A model generated the notes under the pieces. It searched no databases and had not been told where the DNA came from. It worked only from the letters and a program-made list of their open reading frames with translations. The position numbers and the translations under genes are program-made. Positions 53,507 to 63,758 of a DNA stretch of 64,000 nt are shown in pieces. This stretch comes from Saprospiraceae bacterium. GTDB lineage: Bacteria > Bacteroidota > Bacteroidia > Chitinophagales > Saprospiraceae. The DNA lies in NCBI GenBank assembly GCA_017985675.1, contig JAGNXB010000001.1:248001-312000 (forward strand), read 5' to 3'. The first letter of the stretch is position 1. Each line of letters opens with the position of its first letter.

Positions 53507-54543
53507 ATATAAATCGTTTGACGTTGTACAGTCATGGCGCAGGATGTGGTTGCAAAATTGCCCCTGACGTTTTATCAGACATCCTGGCTCAGGCACCTGC
53601 CACTATGCATTTTCCATCACTTCTTGTTGGGAATATGGAAAAGGATGATGCAGCCATCATGGATCTAGGTGATGGGACGGGGCTAATCAGTACCGTTGAC
53701 TTTTTTATGCCAATAGTAGATGACCCTTATGATTTTGGCAGAATAGCAGCAGTAAACGCATTGAGTGATATCTACGCCATGGGTGGTGAACCTATAATAG
53801 CCATTGCGATTTTAGGCTGGCCTGTAAAGGATCTGGGATTAGATGAAGCAGGTAAGGTAATGCAGGGCGGACGCGATGTCTGCAATAATGCGGGCATCCC
53901 TTTAGCGGGTGGTCATAGTATTGACTCAGTTGAACCATTTTTTGGACTTTCTGTAAATGGAAGAGTGGCCCTGGGAAACATAAAGAGAAACAAAGGAGCA
54001 GTTCCGGGTGACTTATTGTATTTGTCAAAACCCCTGGGAGTAGGGATTCTAACTACGGCTCAAAAATTGGAACGCTTACTTCCCCAAGATATCGATCTGG
54101 CTCGGGATCAAATGATCATTCCCAATAAGATAGGCTCTAAACTAGGCACAAAGCCATATGTCCATGCCATGACAGATATTACGGGTTTCGGACTTCTAGG
54201 ACATCTGCTGGAATTATGCGAAGCGAGTGGGGTAGGGGCTGAGTTGCACTTTGCAGACATTCCAATAATTGGTACAGACAGATTATCCTATTATCTAAAA
54301 ATGCAATGTATACCAGCCGCTACATTAAGAAATTGGGAGAGTATGAAAGGCAAAATATCGGAGTTGCCGGCTGACCAACGTGCTCTGCTTTGTGATCCAC
54401 AAACAAGTGGCGGTTTACTTGTAGCCGTGGATCCTGCTTTTCAGAATGAGTTTGATTCGTTTGCCAAAACAGAAGAGCATGCCAATTTCACCAGGATTGG
54501 ATGCATAACTGATGCACAACAAAAGCTTATTCGTATCCATTAA
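53503..54543 (+). CDS. selD: Selenide, water dikinase (selenophosphate synthase)
   Basis: 346 residues. Makes selenophosphate from selenide and ATP. The active-site loop is SHGAGCGCK, with Cys15 at the position that is Cys or selenocysteine in the family; here Cys, so no UGA recoding is needed. Further motifs: DDAAIMDLGDG, PEPIIAIAILGWP-like metal stretch, GGHSIDS, TDITGFGLLGHL and DPQTSGGLL. In operon with mnmH, which points to tRNA modification as its use here. Confidence 0.95.
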   Translation: MNINRLTLYSHGAGCGCKIAPDVLSDILAQAPATMHFPSLLVGNMEKDDAAIMDLGDGTGLISTVDFFMPIVDDPYDFGRIAAVNALSDIYAMGGEPIIAIAILGWPVKDLGLDEAGKVMQGGRDVCNNAGIPLAGGHSIDSVEPFFGLSVNGRVALGNIKRNKGAVPGDLLYLSKPLGVGILTTAQKLERLLPQDIDLARDQMIIPNKIGSKLGTKPYVHAMTDITGFGLLGHLLELCEASGVGAELHFADIPIIGTDRLSYYLKMQCIPAATLRNWESMKGKISELPADQRALLCDPQTSGGLLVAVDPAFQNEFDSFAKTEEHANFTRIGCITDAQQKLIRIH

Positions 54544-54593
54544 ATGTTGGACTTCCCAGCCAGCGTTCGATAGCCGAAAGCATCTAACATTTA
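54541..54593. terminator. Inverted repeat at the convergent selD / barrel-gene ends
   Basis: TAAATGTTGGA (54541-54551) pairs with TCTAACATTTA (54583-54593) over 11 positions with one G-U, and the two arms contain the two stop codons. The 31-base loop can fold further (TTCG/CGAA). No T-run, so termination is only suggested. Confidence 0.4.
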
Positions 54594-55217
54594 GAAAATA
54601 AAGGCAATTGAGGTAATTATCCTGCTGGGCTTATCACTAAAATCATAGCTCTTTCCAAAAAACCTGATATGATCACCGTAATTGCTGAAATTACCTTCAT
54701 ATCGCAAGTCCAGATTTAGTTTCCAGATGTCAAAACCTATACCTGCCTGCCAACCCCAATTTACGTCAGACCATTTAGGGTCATATTCCGCAAGTCCACC
54801 CATTTCTGAAGCACTGCTAAGATGTACATGGCCTACCGGACCTCCAAATAAATTGAGTACACCCAGATCAAACCCAAGCATAAGGGGAAAATCCAGAGAT
54901 TGGTAGTTTTCTTCCAATACTCGGTTAACACCTAGAGTTTGAAAAGTGTAAGAGGTTGTGTTTGAATTCAGAATGATTTCTGGTTGGAGGTAAAATTTCT
55001 CTATATATATTTTGAGCAAAGCCCCAAAGTGTATACCGTACCGGGCATCCTTCACTTCTAAAGAGAAATCCTGGAAGGTAATCGGATCAGTAAAATCAAT
55101 CTTTTCAGGATTGATCTGAGTAGTATTGAAACCACCTTTAATGCCCAATTTGACCTGTGCGTTAGTTGTGTAGCTAGCAAAAAGTAGAATAGAAGTAAAG
55201 AGGAATAAGCGAATCAT
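54591..55217 (-). CDS. Porin-family outer-membrane beta-barrel protein (OmpA-like barrel)
   Basis: 208 residues with signal peptide MIRLFLFTSILLFASYTTNAQ and the common Bacteroidota small-barrel pattern: KLGIKGGFNTTQI at the start of the mature part, HFGALLKIYI, GWQAGIGFDIWKLNLDLRYEGNF and an aromatic end (SIAFIF). Function is structural or transport by family only. Divergent from engB. Confidence 0.8.
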   Translation of the reverse strand: MIRLFLFTSILLFASYTTNAQVKLGIKGGFNTTQINPEKIDFTDPITFQDFSLEVKDARYGIHFGALLKIYIEKFYLQPEIILNSNTTSYTFQTLGVNRVLEENYQSLDFPLMLGFDLGVLNLFGGPVGHVHLSSASEMGGLAEYDPKWSDVNWGWQAGIGFDIWKLNLDLRYEGNFSNYGDHIRFFGKSYDFSDKPSRIITSIAFIF

Positions 55218-55339
55218 AGTATAAATGGTTTCTTTTATATGAACGATTGAACGGAAAGAAGGATGATCCTGTTGCCATTAAATTCGTTTTTCTTAACATA
55301 TCAGGTTTAACACGTAAATTTATGATTTTATAGAGGCAT

Positions 55340-55933
55340 ATGGAGATAACTTTTGTTGGTAGCTTTGAATACCTTGAACAGCTTCCCATTCCCCAAAAGC
55401 CTGAATTCGCGTTCGTTGGCCGGTCAAATGTAGGGAAGTCATCGCTCATCAATATGATCACAGGCAGGAAAAACCTTGCACATACTTCCGGTACACCCGG
55501 TAAGACTCAATTAATGAATTTGTTTGATGTTTCAGGGAAATATCTCATTGTGGATCTTCCTGGCTACGGGTATGCAAGGCTTGGAAAATCGCAGCGACGT
55601 AAAATGGAAGGTATGGTACGTAGGTATCTTACTGCTCGGACTTCGCTATTTTTGGTTTTTTTACTGCTTGATGCTCGTCTAAAACCGCAACTAAGTGACA
55701 TGCAAATGTTGAATTGGTTAGGCGAACAAAAACTTCCAGTAGCATTAATCTTTACAAAAGCGGATAAAATTAGCCCAACTGTACTCGCTGCAAACATAAA
55801 AGTCTACGAGGAAAGTATACTTTCATCCTGGGAGGTGGTACCAGTTTCATTTTCTACTTCCTCCCAAACAAACATCGGCAGAGAAGAGGTTTTGAGGTAT
55901 ATTGCAGACTGTCTAGTTCACTTTAAGGGCTAA
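55340..55933 (+). CDS. engB: Ribosome-biogenesis GTPase YsxC/EngB
   Basis: 197 residues. G1 GRSNVGKSSL, G2/G3 region with TPGKTQ and DLPGYGYA, G4 TKAD. EngB acts late in large ribosomal subunit assembly in the cytoplasm. Its stop and the acyltransferase start overlap (TAATG), so the two genes form a coupled pair. Confidence 0.95.
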   Translation: MEITFVGSFEYLEQLPIPQKPEFAFVGRSNVGKSSLINMITGRKNLAHTSGTPGKTQLMNLFDVSGKYLIVDLPGYGYARLGKSQRRKMEGMVRRYLTARTSLFLVFLLLDARLKPQLSDMQMLNWLGEQKLPVALIFTKADKISPTVLAANIKVYEESILSSWEVVPVSFSTSSQTNIGREEVLRYIADCLVHFKG

Positions 55934-57618
55934 TGAGGTTATCATTCCACAAGTATCCACCAGTTTTACCTGATATCCGGCAATGGCCTGTTTATCTGTT
56001 AAGTAAAGAACGGGATCATTTTATTCGGCAACTGCGTACATCTATTTTTCAATCCATTACGGATAATGGTCAACGACCTGTGCGTGCCTTGATTGAAAGG
56101 GCCTTATATCTCGAACGGTCTCGGATACATGATCGGCCTTGGAAAGTTGATCCCCCCGACGAAAGAGCGTTTTGGACTAAGGTCCGGAAACGACTTGGAA
56201 CATCTCCAAGTGAAGGCGACCGGGAAGTAGAATATGAATTGCTCCAGGAAATTATTCATAGGTACGCCCAGGAGATTGTAGGTACATTCAATCGAAATAC
56301 CTTCTTATTTGCCCGGCGTTTTCTTACTCTTTTTTTTGGCCGATTGCTCCAATCTATTGGGGGGTGGTCAATTTTATCGCGCCGCTCCCATCTTCAGAGC
56401 AAGTTAAATGTTGTAGGGGAATTTGAGATGGTTCGAAAACTGATGGAAAAAGGTACAGTGATTATCGTTCCTACCCATTCGTCAAATCTTGATTCAATTT
56501 TGGTAGGGTACATGTTGGATGCAATACTTGGCCTACCGAGCTTCTCCTACGGCGCAGGCCTAAATCTATACAATACAGGCTATATTGCCTATTTCATGAA
56601 TCGATTGGGCGCTTACAGGGTGGACCGCAGGAAAAAAAATCTAATCTATCTGGAAACGTTAAAAAGTTATTCCAGACTGACTTTAGAACGCGGCGTAAAT
56701 AGTATATTTTTTCCAGGTGGTACCCGATCTCGCAGTGGTATTATAGAACCCAAACTAAAAATCGGTCTTCTTTCTACGGCTATTGAAGCACAAAGATCAT
56801 TACTACAGCATGATCGGCCGGAAAAAGTTTTCATTGTTCCTTTAAATATCTCCTATCATTTTGTTCTAGAGGCAGGGTCACTTGTAAATGAATATTTGCG
56901 TGAAGAAGGCAAAGAAAAATACATTGTTTCATCACGTGAAGATTCCCGCAGCATCAGAAAAACGATTAAATTTATATGGAAGTTGATGTCAAAGTCCTCC
57001 CAAGTTACATTTTCAATTTCGAGACCTTTAGACGTCCTTGGTAATGCGGTGGACGAAGGAGGCAATAGTTTCGATCATCAACATCGTCAAATTGATGTTC
57101 GGGACTACTTCCGGCTTGGAACAGGTATTAGCGCTGATGCTCAACGAGAATCCCAATACAGTAAAACCCTGGCTGAAAAGGTTGTCGAATGTTACTATAG
57201 GGACTATGTCGTGCTAAGTAGCCATCTAGTAGCATGTGTGGCATTCGATGTTTTAAAAAGTGACCATGCTAATTTAGATCTATTTAGTTTAATTAAATTG
57301 CCGGAAGAGGATTATATATTTGATAGTCAGGTGCTTGTGTCAGGATGTGAAGAAATGCGTCTTGCCTTGCTCAAATTGGAAGCTAAAGGCAGGGTCAAAA
57401 TTGCACCAAGTATAAAGGAAGGCGGTCCACAAATGCTTATGGATGGTATTAAAAACATGGGTGTTTTCCACACGGAAAGACCAATCTTTAAAGATACCAA
57501 AGGACGCATTCGGAGTGAAAGTTTCAAACTCTTGTATTTCTATCACAACCGGTTGGACGGTTACCGCAAAGTAGAAAATGTTGAGTGGGATAAACTTCAA
57601 GTGTCCTTTGCTGGTTAG
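55933..57618 (+). CDS. Large glycerol-3-phosphate-acyltransferase-like protein
   Basis: 561 residues. PlsC/PlsB-type catalytic block: HSSNLDSI (HX4D) near residue 185 and FFPGGTRSRSG near 260, with IVPLNISYHFV following. Length and C-terminal extension resemble PlsB (glycerol-3-phosphate 1-acyltransferase) more than the small PlsC. No membrane helix is strong, so it is probably peripheral on the inner membrane. It starts at the engB stop codon. Role: membrane lipid synthesis, substrate position uncertain. Confidence 0.82.
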   Translation: MRLSFHKYPPVLPDIRQWPVYLLSKERDHFIRQLRTSIFQSITDNGQRPVRALIERALYLERSRIHDRPWKVDPPDERAFWTKVRKRLGTSPSEGDREVEYELLQEIIHRYAQEIVGTFNRNTFLFARRFLTLFFGRLLQSIGGWSILSRRSHLQSKLNVVGEFEMVRKLMEKGTVIIVPTHSSNLDSILVGYMLDAILGLPSFSYGAGLNLYNTGYIAYFMNRLGAYRVDRRKKNLIYLETLKSYSRLTLERGVNSIFFPGGTRSRSGIIEPKLKIGLLSTAIEAQRSLLQHDRPEKVFIVPLNISYHFVLEAGSLVNEYLREEGKEKYIVSSREDSRSIRKTIKFIWKLMSKSSQVTFSISRPLDVLGNAVDEGGNSFDHQHRQIDVRDYFRLGTGISADAQRESQYSKTLAEKVVECYYRDYVVLSSHLVACVAFDVLKSDHANLDLFSLIKLPEEDYIFDSQVLVSGCEEMRLALLKLEAKGRVKIAPSIKEGGPQMLMDGIKNMGVFHTERPIFKDTKGRIRSESFKLLYFYHNRLDGYRKVENVEWDKLQVSFAG

Positions 57619-57721
57619 GATTGTGTCCTCACATTAGTCGAGGCTGTTTACACCAAGTGTACGTGTACTGACGTGCATATGATAACGATCAATTTTGTTG
57701 GTTTTATTTTCAAATACTCCG

Positions 57722-58267
57722 ATGGATTTCATTCTTTATGATCTTGAAGCCACCTGCTGGCCTGCTGAAACGCCAGGAATTACTCAAGAGATCATAGAAA
57801 TTGGCGCTTTTAAAATAGATAAATTAGGGCAAACAAAGGGGCGATTTCACAAATTGGTCAGACCAATATTATTTCCCAACTTATCACCTTATTGTCGCAA
57901 TTTAACAGGTATTCAGCAAGAAGAAATAGACTGTGCACCCAGATTTCCTGTGGTAATTGAAGCATTTGAAGATTGGTTGTGGGAAAGTGATGACTATGCT
58001 ATGATTTCCTGGGGCGCAAGTGATCCGGTTTTTCTTGAACACGACTTTCAACTTCATCGTCTTGAAAGCACTTCATTTGTCAACAAACAGTACAACTTAA
58101 AGCAGATCTATAAAGAGGTATTCAGATTGCCTGGTAAGCTAGGTTTGAATGCAGCGTTAAGGCGTGAAGGCTTAGCGTTTGAAGGCAACCAACACCGTGC
58201 ATTAGATGATGCACGGAATATGGCATCTCTTTTTCTTAGACATATCGATATCTGGCCTATACCATGA
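57722..58267 (+). CDS. DEDDh 3'-5' exonuclease (KapD/ERI-1-like)
   Basis: 181 residues from ATG 57722 (MDFILYDLEATCW). Exonuclease motifs: DLEATC with the first Asp and Glu, a middle Asp near SWGASDPVF, and HRALDDARNM at the end. The EATCW start and ExEIIEIGAFK stretch place it with ERI-1/KapD-type RNA exonucleases. Single domain. Convergent with the MazG-like gene. Confidence 0.87.
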   Translation: MDFILYDLEATCWPAETPGITQEIIEIGAFKIDKLGQTKGRFHKLVRPILFPNLSPYCRNLTGIQQEEIDCAPRFPVVIEAFEDWLWESDDYAMISWGASDPVFLEHDFQLHRLESTSFVNKQYNLKQIYKEVFRLPGKLGLNAALRREGLAFEGNQHRALDDARNMASLFLRHIDIWPIP

Positions 58268-58371
58268 GCTTCCAAATTTTCAACTTAACATAATATAAAT
58301 TATGGGCAAAATGATATATGGTAATTATCTCTTTTGAATGGTTGTCAGGTACCTGCATTGAAAACCTTCGT

Positions 58372-58860
58372 TTAGGGCTCCATAAGAAGTACCGAATCCA
58401 AATCAGCTGCTGAATAATTTACGGATTTTAATACCTTATGGTCTGCCTGTCTGTATACCATAAATTTTCCATCTGATTCTTCGATATAACCTTCAGTACC
58501 ATCTTTTGATCGGTAAAATGCAATTGTATCTTCAGCATCCTTTAGATTATCACATACTTTGCTCATATTGCTGCGCTGGACTTCATCAAACAATCTTTTG
58601 AAATGATCACCTAAACCAAATTCAAGTATTGCTCCAGATAACACATACTGGATATCAGCCAGAGCGTCAGCTATTTCAGTAATATCCTTTGCTTTAATTG
58701 CATCTTTGAGCTCATCAAGTTCTTCTTGTAGCAGGTTTATTCGAAGTTTGCACCGATCCTCATGTGGCACATTTGGTTTAGCCAGAATAGGAAGTTTGAA
58801 TATTCTATGAAAGTCTGCAACGCTGTTGAGCGCCTGCGGCTCTTCGTATTTGTAACTCAT
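58372..58860 (-). CDS. MazG/PRA-PH-like nucleotide pyrophosphohydrolase
   Basis: 162 residues from ATG 58858-58860 (MSYKYEEPQAL). The all-alpha NTP-pyrophosphatase core is visible as LLQEELDELKDAIKAKDITEIADALADIQYVL, with the EELxEL and ExADALAD metal-binding acids. A C-terminal tail (residues about 105-162) continues with VYRQADHKVLKS. Substrate could be a non-canonical or other NTP. Monocistronic. Confidence 0.85.
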   Translation of the reverse strand: MSYKYEEPQALNSVADFHRIFKLPILAKPNVPHEDRCKLRINLLQEELDELKDAIKAKDITEIADALADIQYVLSGAILEFGLGDHFKRLFDEVQRSNMSKVCDNLKDAEDTIAFYRSKDGTEGYIEESDGKFMVYRQADHKVLKSVNYSAADLDSVLLMEP

Positions 58861-58994
58861 TGATTTTGTCTTGTTAGTATTTAATTTAGTTCGAAAGTTA
58901 AGTAATTTTTGATTGCCAGAATAATTAGGCGTCAAGCTTACCCTTGATATTCAGATAATCAAACTACTTTCATGCTTATTTTTAAAAACTCCTA

Positions 58995-59222
58995 TTGACA
59001 AAGTTATCGCGCTCCCAATTCCTAAAGAGATTGACGGGATTGTTTGTAGGAGCACCTCTATTTTTATCATCTGGTCAATTATCATGCAGCAAATCAGAAC
59101 CCATGGCACCCAATAAATTCGTGAGCCGGACAACTTTTAAACCCCAACAAGCCAATGAAAATGTACTGGCGCCCAATATTCCAACAGGTGATTTTATAGT
59201 GGATCTGAGAGAATTAACCTAA
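58995..59222 (+). other. Possible small protein with lipoprotein/Tat-like N-terminus, 75 codons
   Basis: A TTG-start frame whose product begins LSRSQFLKRLTGLFVG and has a Cys after a hydrophobic run (SSGQLSCSK), like a truncated exported protein. Overlaps the tail of the decayed dctQ by 29 bp on the other strand. It may be a gene remnant or chance. Between the MazG-like gene and dctQ I see no other gene. Confidence 0.25.
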
Positions 59223-59714
59223 TATCCTTCAACAGCTTGGATAAGTCAAATATAGCAAGGAGCAAATAGCCGAATACGATTGCTGATTTATTCAAGTATC
59301 TGGCCTCCAAACCATTCGGATTGGGGCCTCCCCTATGCGTATACTTTGCTATGCATAAGAAGCTGAAGTGAATATTATAATTGCACACCAAGGTAAAAGT
59401 AAAAAAACGGTGCCCACGTTGTTAACAAGTACTTTCCTTTTGAGGGACCAATTGGAATAAAAAAGATCTACCTGGACATGTTTATCTGCCAACCATGTAG
59501 CGCCAGCCCACCACAAAAAAAGTAGAGAGAATAGTTGCCACTCCAAATCTACCATCCAGGTTTTGCTGGTGTTAAGTACATACCGTAAAAGCACATCACA
59601 ACAAATAAGTAAAACCAATAAAAGGCAAGTCCAGGAAATCCACTGCCCCATTTTGGTCTGAATGGACTCATTTTTGGCTTTCGGTATTTGTATAAACAAA
59701 AAAGCAACCCGCAT
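59194..59714 (-). pseudogene. dctQ: Decayed TRAP-transporter small permease (DctQ)
   Basis: The first 121 codons from 59714 read as DctQ: a helix LLLVLLICCDVLLRYVLN, then TWMVDLEWQLFSLLFLWWAGATWLADKHVQVDLFY and further helices, ending at an early TAG (FTSASYA-stop at 59349). The family's C-terminal motif (NPGGLP...K...P.G..LL) continues in another frame, PNPNGLEARYLNKSAIVFGYLLLAIFD, to a stop near 59194. So one nonsense and one frameshift, or a sequencing error, break the gene. DctQ normally works with DctP and DctM to import organic acids; neither is present here. Its ATG at 59714 lies inside the TPR terminator, so the original start may be 59651. Confidence 0.75.
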
Positions 59715-59734
59715 TCAAATATACGGGTTGCTTT
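59698..59734 (-). terminator. Rho-independent terminator of the TPR protein gene
   Basis: On the minus strand AAAGCAACCCG (59724-59734 complement) pairs perfectly over 11 bases with CGGGTTGCTTT (59701-59711 complement), 12-base loop, followed by more T. It lies 27 bp after the TPR gene stop. Confidence 0.85.
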
Positions 59735-59760
59735 CCAGACCAATCGCTTTATACTCAAGA

Positions 59761-61080
59761 TTACTTCTTGAAATAGCTTGTTGAGTTTTTATTGCCAGCC
59801 TGTACATGCTCTAATCGCTTCTTGAATTCATTTGAAACGGCTAGATCATTTTTGCGTGCATAAATTTCTTTGAGGGCTACTAAAGTATTCAAGTCGTTTG
59901 GATCAAGTTGCTCCGCGCGTTGAAAGTAAGGGAGTGCATTAGTGAATTCAGCCTCAACCTTTTGTTTCATAGCATCATATTTTTTCAATCCTTCTTTGGA
60001 ATAATCATCAGCAAGGACATTCAAAGACTGGGTATAAACTGCGGCTCTGTTGTAATACAAAGCACCAATACTGTATGTAGCATCCAGATAATTTTCATCC
60101 TTGCTCAATGCTTGCTGGTAATAGGATAAGGCTGCATCAAAATGTTGACCTGCTTTTTCCGTTTCCTTTGCCTCCATAGCTTTTTGGAAGAGGTTATCAT
60201 ACACATTTCCAAGTGTGAGATACAGTGACTTGTTTTCGGGTTCCTTCTCAATTGCGGCTTTAAGCTTGCCTACCAGCTCATCCAATTTACCTTCACGGAG
60301 ATAATGATTGATTTCGGTAAAGAGCAAGGATACTTCATCAGGATACTTTTTACGCCCTTCTTCAAGGTATGAAACAGCTTTAGCTTTATCCGTTTCTATT
60401 GATCCATTATAAAGTAGGTCATAGATATAAGCGTTCGGATAATTTGAAACACGAAGTTTTTCTAAATAACCCATACATCTCACTTTATCAGAAGCATTGC
60501 CACAGGTGGCAGCGGCACTGAACATAGCATCCTGGTAGGCTTTATCATCCAGGGCACTTTTCTCTTTTTCCCTGGTAAGAATGTCATGCGCCTCGATTAC
60601 ACTACTGAATCCCGCATGTGCAACATCCAATTTATCCGTCTGATAGCCCACTATAGCCATGTTGTTTAATGCGCCAACGATATCATAGATACCTTGTAGG
60701 GCATCTTTTTTATTATATCCTTTTTTAGAAAGGCTTAATCCCTGTTTAAAGGCATTAAATCCATCAAGTGCTGCACTTGGATAATTTGGTTGCGCTTTAG
60801 GATTCAGCATTATAGCTGTGATATCTCTATTAGCCGCTTCCAATGCAATTTGGCCCTTAGTAATCCAAGCCTCTGGATCTTGTTGAATAGTCACATCATC
60901 CAAAGCAACGCCTATCATATCCCAAGCTTCTTGAAGTTTTTCAGTATTAGCACCAGGATCAAGATTGTAGGCACCCAGCGCACGTTTAGCTTTTTTGTAA
61001 GCCCGATCCGATTCTTCCTGAGCAGTAATGCTGCCTGTCAAGCCAGCAAGCAGAAGGAGAAATAGAGCAAATTTCTTCAT
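59761..61080 (-). CDS. Secreted tetratricopeptide-repeat protein
   Basis: 439 residues with signal peptide MKKFALFLLLLAGLTGSITAQ. The rest is helical with degenerate TPR units; clear ones are AIEKEPENKSLYLTLGNVYDNLF and ALSKDENYLDATYSIGALYYNRA and LPYFQRAEQLDPNDLNTLVALKEIY. Such periplasmic TPR proteins are scaffolds, common in Bacteroidota. No enzymatic motif. Followed by a strong terminator. Confidence 0.85.
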   Translation of the reverse strand: MKKFALFLLLLAGLTGSITAQEESDRAYKKAKRALGAYNLDPGANTEKLQEAWDMIGVALDDVTIQQDPEAWITKGQIALEAANRDITAIMLNPKAQPNYPSAALDGFNAFKQGLSLSKKGYNKKDALQGIYDIVGALNNMAIVGYQTDKLDVAHAGFSSVIEAHDILTREKEKSALDDKAYQDAMFSAAATCGNASDKVRCMGYLEKLRVSNYPNAYIYDLLYNGSIETDKAKAVSYLEEGRKKYPDEVSLLFTEINHYLREGKLDELVGKLKAAIEKEPENKSLYLTLGNVYDNLFQKAMEAKETEKAGQHFDAALSYYQQALSKDENYLDATYSIGALYYNRAAVYTQSLNVLADDYSKEGLKKYDAMKQKVEAEFTNALPYFQRAEQLDPNDLNTLVALKEIYARKNDLAVSNEFKKRLEHVQAGNKNSTSYFKK

Positions 61081-61153
61081 AACTAAGAGTTGTTGATTTG
61101 TTTAGTAACCAAATTAAAATGAGCGAAAGTCCATTATGTTTGTTATCCAACTG

Positions 61154-63649
61154 TTAATCTTCAGTTGTCCAATCTGTGAGCTCTTCAGGCAATTCTGTTT
61201 CTTCTTCTTTTGTGGCCACCGCAACATCCGCAATACTATCGTTTTCGTCCAATCGAATAACTTTAACACCTTGGGTGGCACGCCCCATTACTCGAATGTC
61301 TGAAACAGCCATTCGAATCATGATGCCTGATCTATTTGTAATCATAAGATCATTTTCTTCCCTTACTGTTTTAATCGCCACCAGTAAGCCTGTTTTCTCA
61401 GTGATGGCCATTGTTTTCACTCCTTTCCCACCTCTATTTGTTATGCGGTAGTCTTCTAATGATGAACGTTTACCATTCCCGTGTTCAGAAATAACTAAAA
61501 TAGTTGTTTCTGTATCAGCTGGATCAACACAGACCATGCCTACCAAGTAATCGGCGTCATTGTCAAGCGTCATTCCCTTAACCCCTGTAGCTGTTCTTCC
61601 CATAGGGCGAACCGTCTTTTCAGGGAATCGAATGGCTCGACCTGTAGAATTAGCCAGGATAATTTCATTAGAGCCATTTGTTAAACGTACTTCCAACAAT
61701 TGGTCATCATCTGTAATATGTATAGCATGGATGCCGGTTACCCTCGGCCGACTGAAGGCTTCAACCAAAGTTTTCTTTACAATGGCTTTTTTGGTACAGA
61801 ATATCAGATAATGACTGCTAAGAAATTCAGTATCATTCAGATCTTTTATCGGAATAAACGCTTTGATTTTTTCTTCTTTTGGTAAAGCAAGCAAATTCTG
61901 AATTACCCTGCCAGCTCCCGCTTTGGAAGCTTCTGGTATTTCGTATACACGCAACCAGTGACATCGACCGCTTTCAGTAAACAGCAACAAGAAGTTGTGA
62001 TTACTTGCAACGAACATCGTTTCTACAAAATCTTCATCACGGGTTTTAGTACCTCTTGAACCTCGGCCTCCTCTACCCTGAGATTTAAACTCTTCTACTT
62101 TCGTCCGTTTGATATACCCTAGATGGCTGATCGTAACGACAACATCTTCATCCGCAATGAGATCCTCCATAGTGATCTCACCTTCAGCAAAAGTTATTTC
62201 AGTTCTACGCTCATCACCGTATTTATCCCTGAGCTCTGCCGTCTCATCTTTAATAATGCCTTTTTGGAGTTCTTCACTTGCTAAAACTGATTTGTAATAA
62301 TCTATTTTTTGTAGCAGCTCTTGATACTCTTCTTTGATTTTATCTCTTTCAAGACCTGTGAGCCGCTGGAGGCGCATTTCCAGAATGGCTTTAGCCTGGA
62401 TATCGCTCAGACCAAATGTGGCGATTAGGCCTTCTTTGGCAATATCCGGAGTTGCAGACGATCTGATCAGCGCTATGACTTCATCAAGATGGTCAAGTGC
62501 AATAAGTAAACCCTCAAGGATATGTGCCCTTTCTTCTGCTTTACGCAGGTCATACTTTGTACGGCGTACAATGACCTCCATTCGGAATTTTACAAATTCT
62601 CGAATGAGGTCCATCAGATTGAGCGTCTTAGGCTTACCCCCTACTAAACATACATTATTAACCGAAAAATAGGATTGTAGTGGAGTGTATTTGTACAATT
62701 TGCTTAACACGACACTAGCCATTGCATCGCGTTTAATCTCGACTACAATACGCATACCAGTGCGATCCGATTCATCACGAACGTCACTGATCCCTTCGAT
62801 TTTCTTTTCATTGACAAGTTCGGCAATCTTGATCACCAGACTGGCTTTGTTTAACTGATAGGGTATCTCGGTAATAATGATTGTTTCTTTCCCGTTCTGG
62901 GTAGATTCAATTTCAGCTTTACCCCTTACCGTTATACGCCCCCTACCCGTTTCGAAAGCTTCTCTTACACCCTCATAACCAATGATTATACCACCAGTTG
63001 GGAAATCCGGTGCTTTGACATAGTTCATCAAGTCGGCAACTTGAGCTTCAGGATTATCCACAAAATGAATAACCGCATCACAGATTTCTCGAAGGTTATG
63101 AGGCAACATATTTGTTGCCATCCCTACTGCTATACCAGATGCACCATTGACCAATAAGTTAGGCAGCCTAGTTGGCAGTACAGTTGGCTCTTCAAGGGAG
63201 TCATCAAAGTTTAGCGCGAAGTCAACCGTTTCTTTATCGATATCTGCAAGAATCTCTTCGCTGATCTTAGCCATCCGAGCTTCTGTATATCGCATAGCTG
63301 CCGGGCTGTCTCCATCTACCGAACCAAAGTTACCCTGGCCATCAACTAGAGGATACCTTAACGACCATTCCTGAGCCATACGTACCATCGTGTCATAAAC
63401 AGAGGAGTCACCATGTGGATGATACTTACCGAGTACTTCACCGACTATACGTGCAGATTTTTTGTGTGCCTTATTAAACGAAAGCCCTAACTCGGACATT
63501 CCATATAAAACGCGACGATGTACTGGTTTTAAACCATCACGTACATCAGGAAGGGCTCTGGAAACGATGACCGACATCGAATAATCGATGTAGGCACTTT
63601 TCATTTCATCCTCTAGGTTTATAGGTACAATCCGTGATCCGGAACTCAT
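61154..63649 (-). CDS. gyrA: DNA gyrase subunit A
   Basis: 831 residues. Winged-helix/tower domain with the catalytic Tyr in [10 protein letters not shown]; quinolone-pocket stretch [10 protein letters not shown] keeps the Ser and Asp of sensitive enzymes. The C-terminal part has beta-pinwheel repeats with the GyrA-box-like GRGGRGSRG and [11 protein letters not shown]. Full length; acts with GyrB to introduce negative supercoils. It has a well-formed Bacteroidota promoter. Confidence 0.97.
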   Translation of the reverse strand: MSSGSRIVPINLEDEMKSAYIDYSMSVIVSRALPDVRDGLKPVHRRVLYGMSELGLSFNKAHKKSARIVGEVLGKYHPHGDSSVYDTMVRMAQEWSLRYPLVDGQGNFGSVDGDSPAAMRYTEARMAKISEEILADIDKETVDFALNFDDSLEEPTVLPTRLPNLLVNGASGIAVGMATNMLPHNLREICDAVIHFVDNPEAQVADLMNYVKAPDFPTGGIIIGYEGVREAFETGRGRITVRGKAEIESTQNGKETIIITEIPYQLNKASLVIKIAELVNEKKIEGISDVRDESDRTGMRIVVEIKRDAMASVVLSKLYKYTPLQSYFSVNNVCLVGGKPKTLNLMDLIREFVKFRMEVIVRRTKYDLRKAEERAHILEGLLIALDHLDEVIALIRSSATPDIAKEGLIATFGLSDIQAKAILEMRLQRLTGLERDKIKEEYQELLQKIDYYKSVLASEELQKGIIKDETAELRDKYGDERRTEITFAEGEITMEDLIADEDVVVTISHLGYIKRTKVEEFKSQGRGGRGSRGTKTRDEDFVETMFVASNHNFLLLFTESGRCHWLRVYEIPEASKAGAGRVIQNLLALPKEEKIKAFIPIKDLNDTEFLSSHYLIFCTKKAIVKKTLVEAFSRPRVTGIHAIHITDDDQLLEVRLTNGSNEIILANSTGRAIRFPEKTVRPMGRTATGVKGMTLDNDADYLVGMVCVDPADTETTILVISEHGNGKRSSLEDYRITNRGGKGVKTMAITEKTGLLVAIKTVREENDLMITNRSGIMIRMAVSDIRVMGRATQGVKVIRLDENDSIADVAVATKEEETELPEELTDWTTED

Positions 63650-63672
63650 GTGTTGGCATTAATTTGAAACCG

Positions 63673-63702
63673 CAAAGATAGCAAATTACCCTCCTTCCCA
63701 AA
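63673..63702 (-). promoter_or_regulatory. gyrA promoter
   Basis: On the minus strand TTTG (63699-63702), 18 bases, then TATCTTTG (63673-63680), both exact matches to the Bacteroidota consensus, 23 bases before the gyrA ATG. The best promoter in the window. Confidence 0.75.
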
Positions 63703-63758
63703 GGAATAACCTTTTTAACTGATAAGTGTTTGTTAGTTTTTTTAGAAATTGCACCCTA

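Noticed and set aside
62334..62672. 112-codon plus-strand frame
   Set aside because: Inside gyrA on the opposite strand, low-complexity Ser/Arg-rich shadow.
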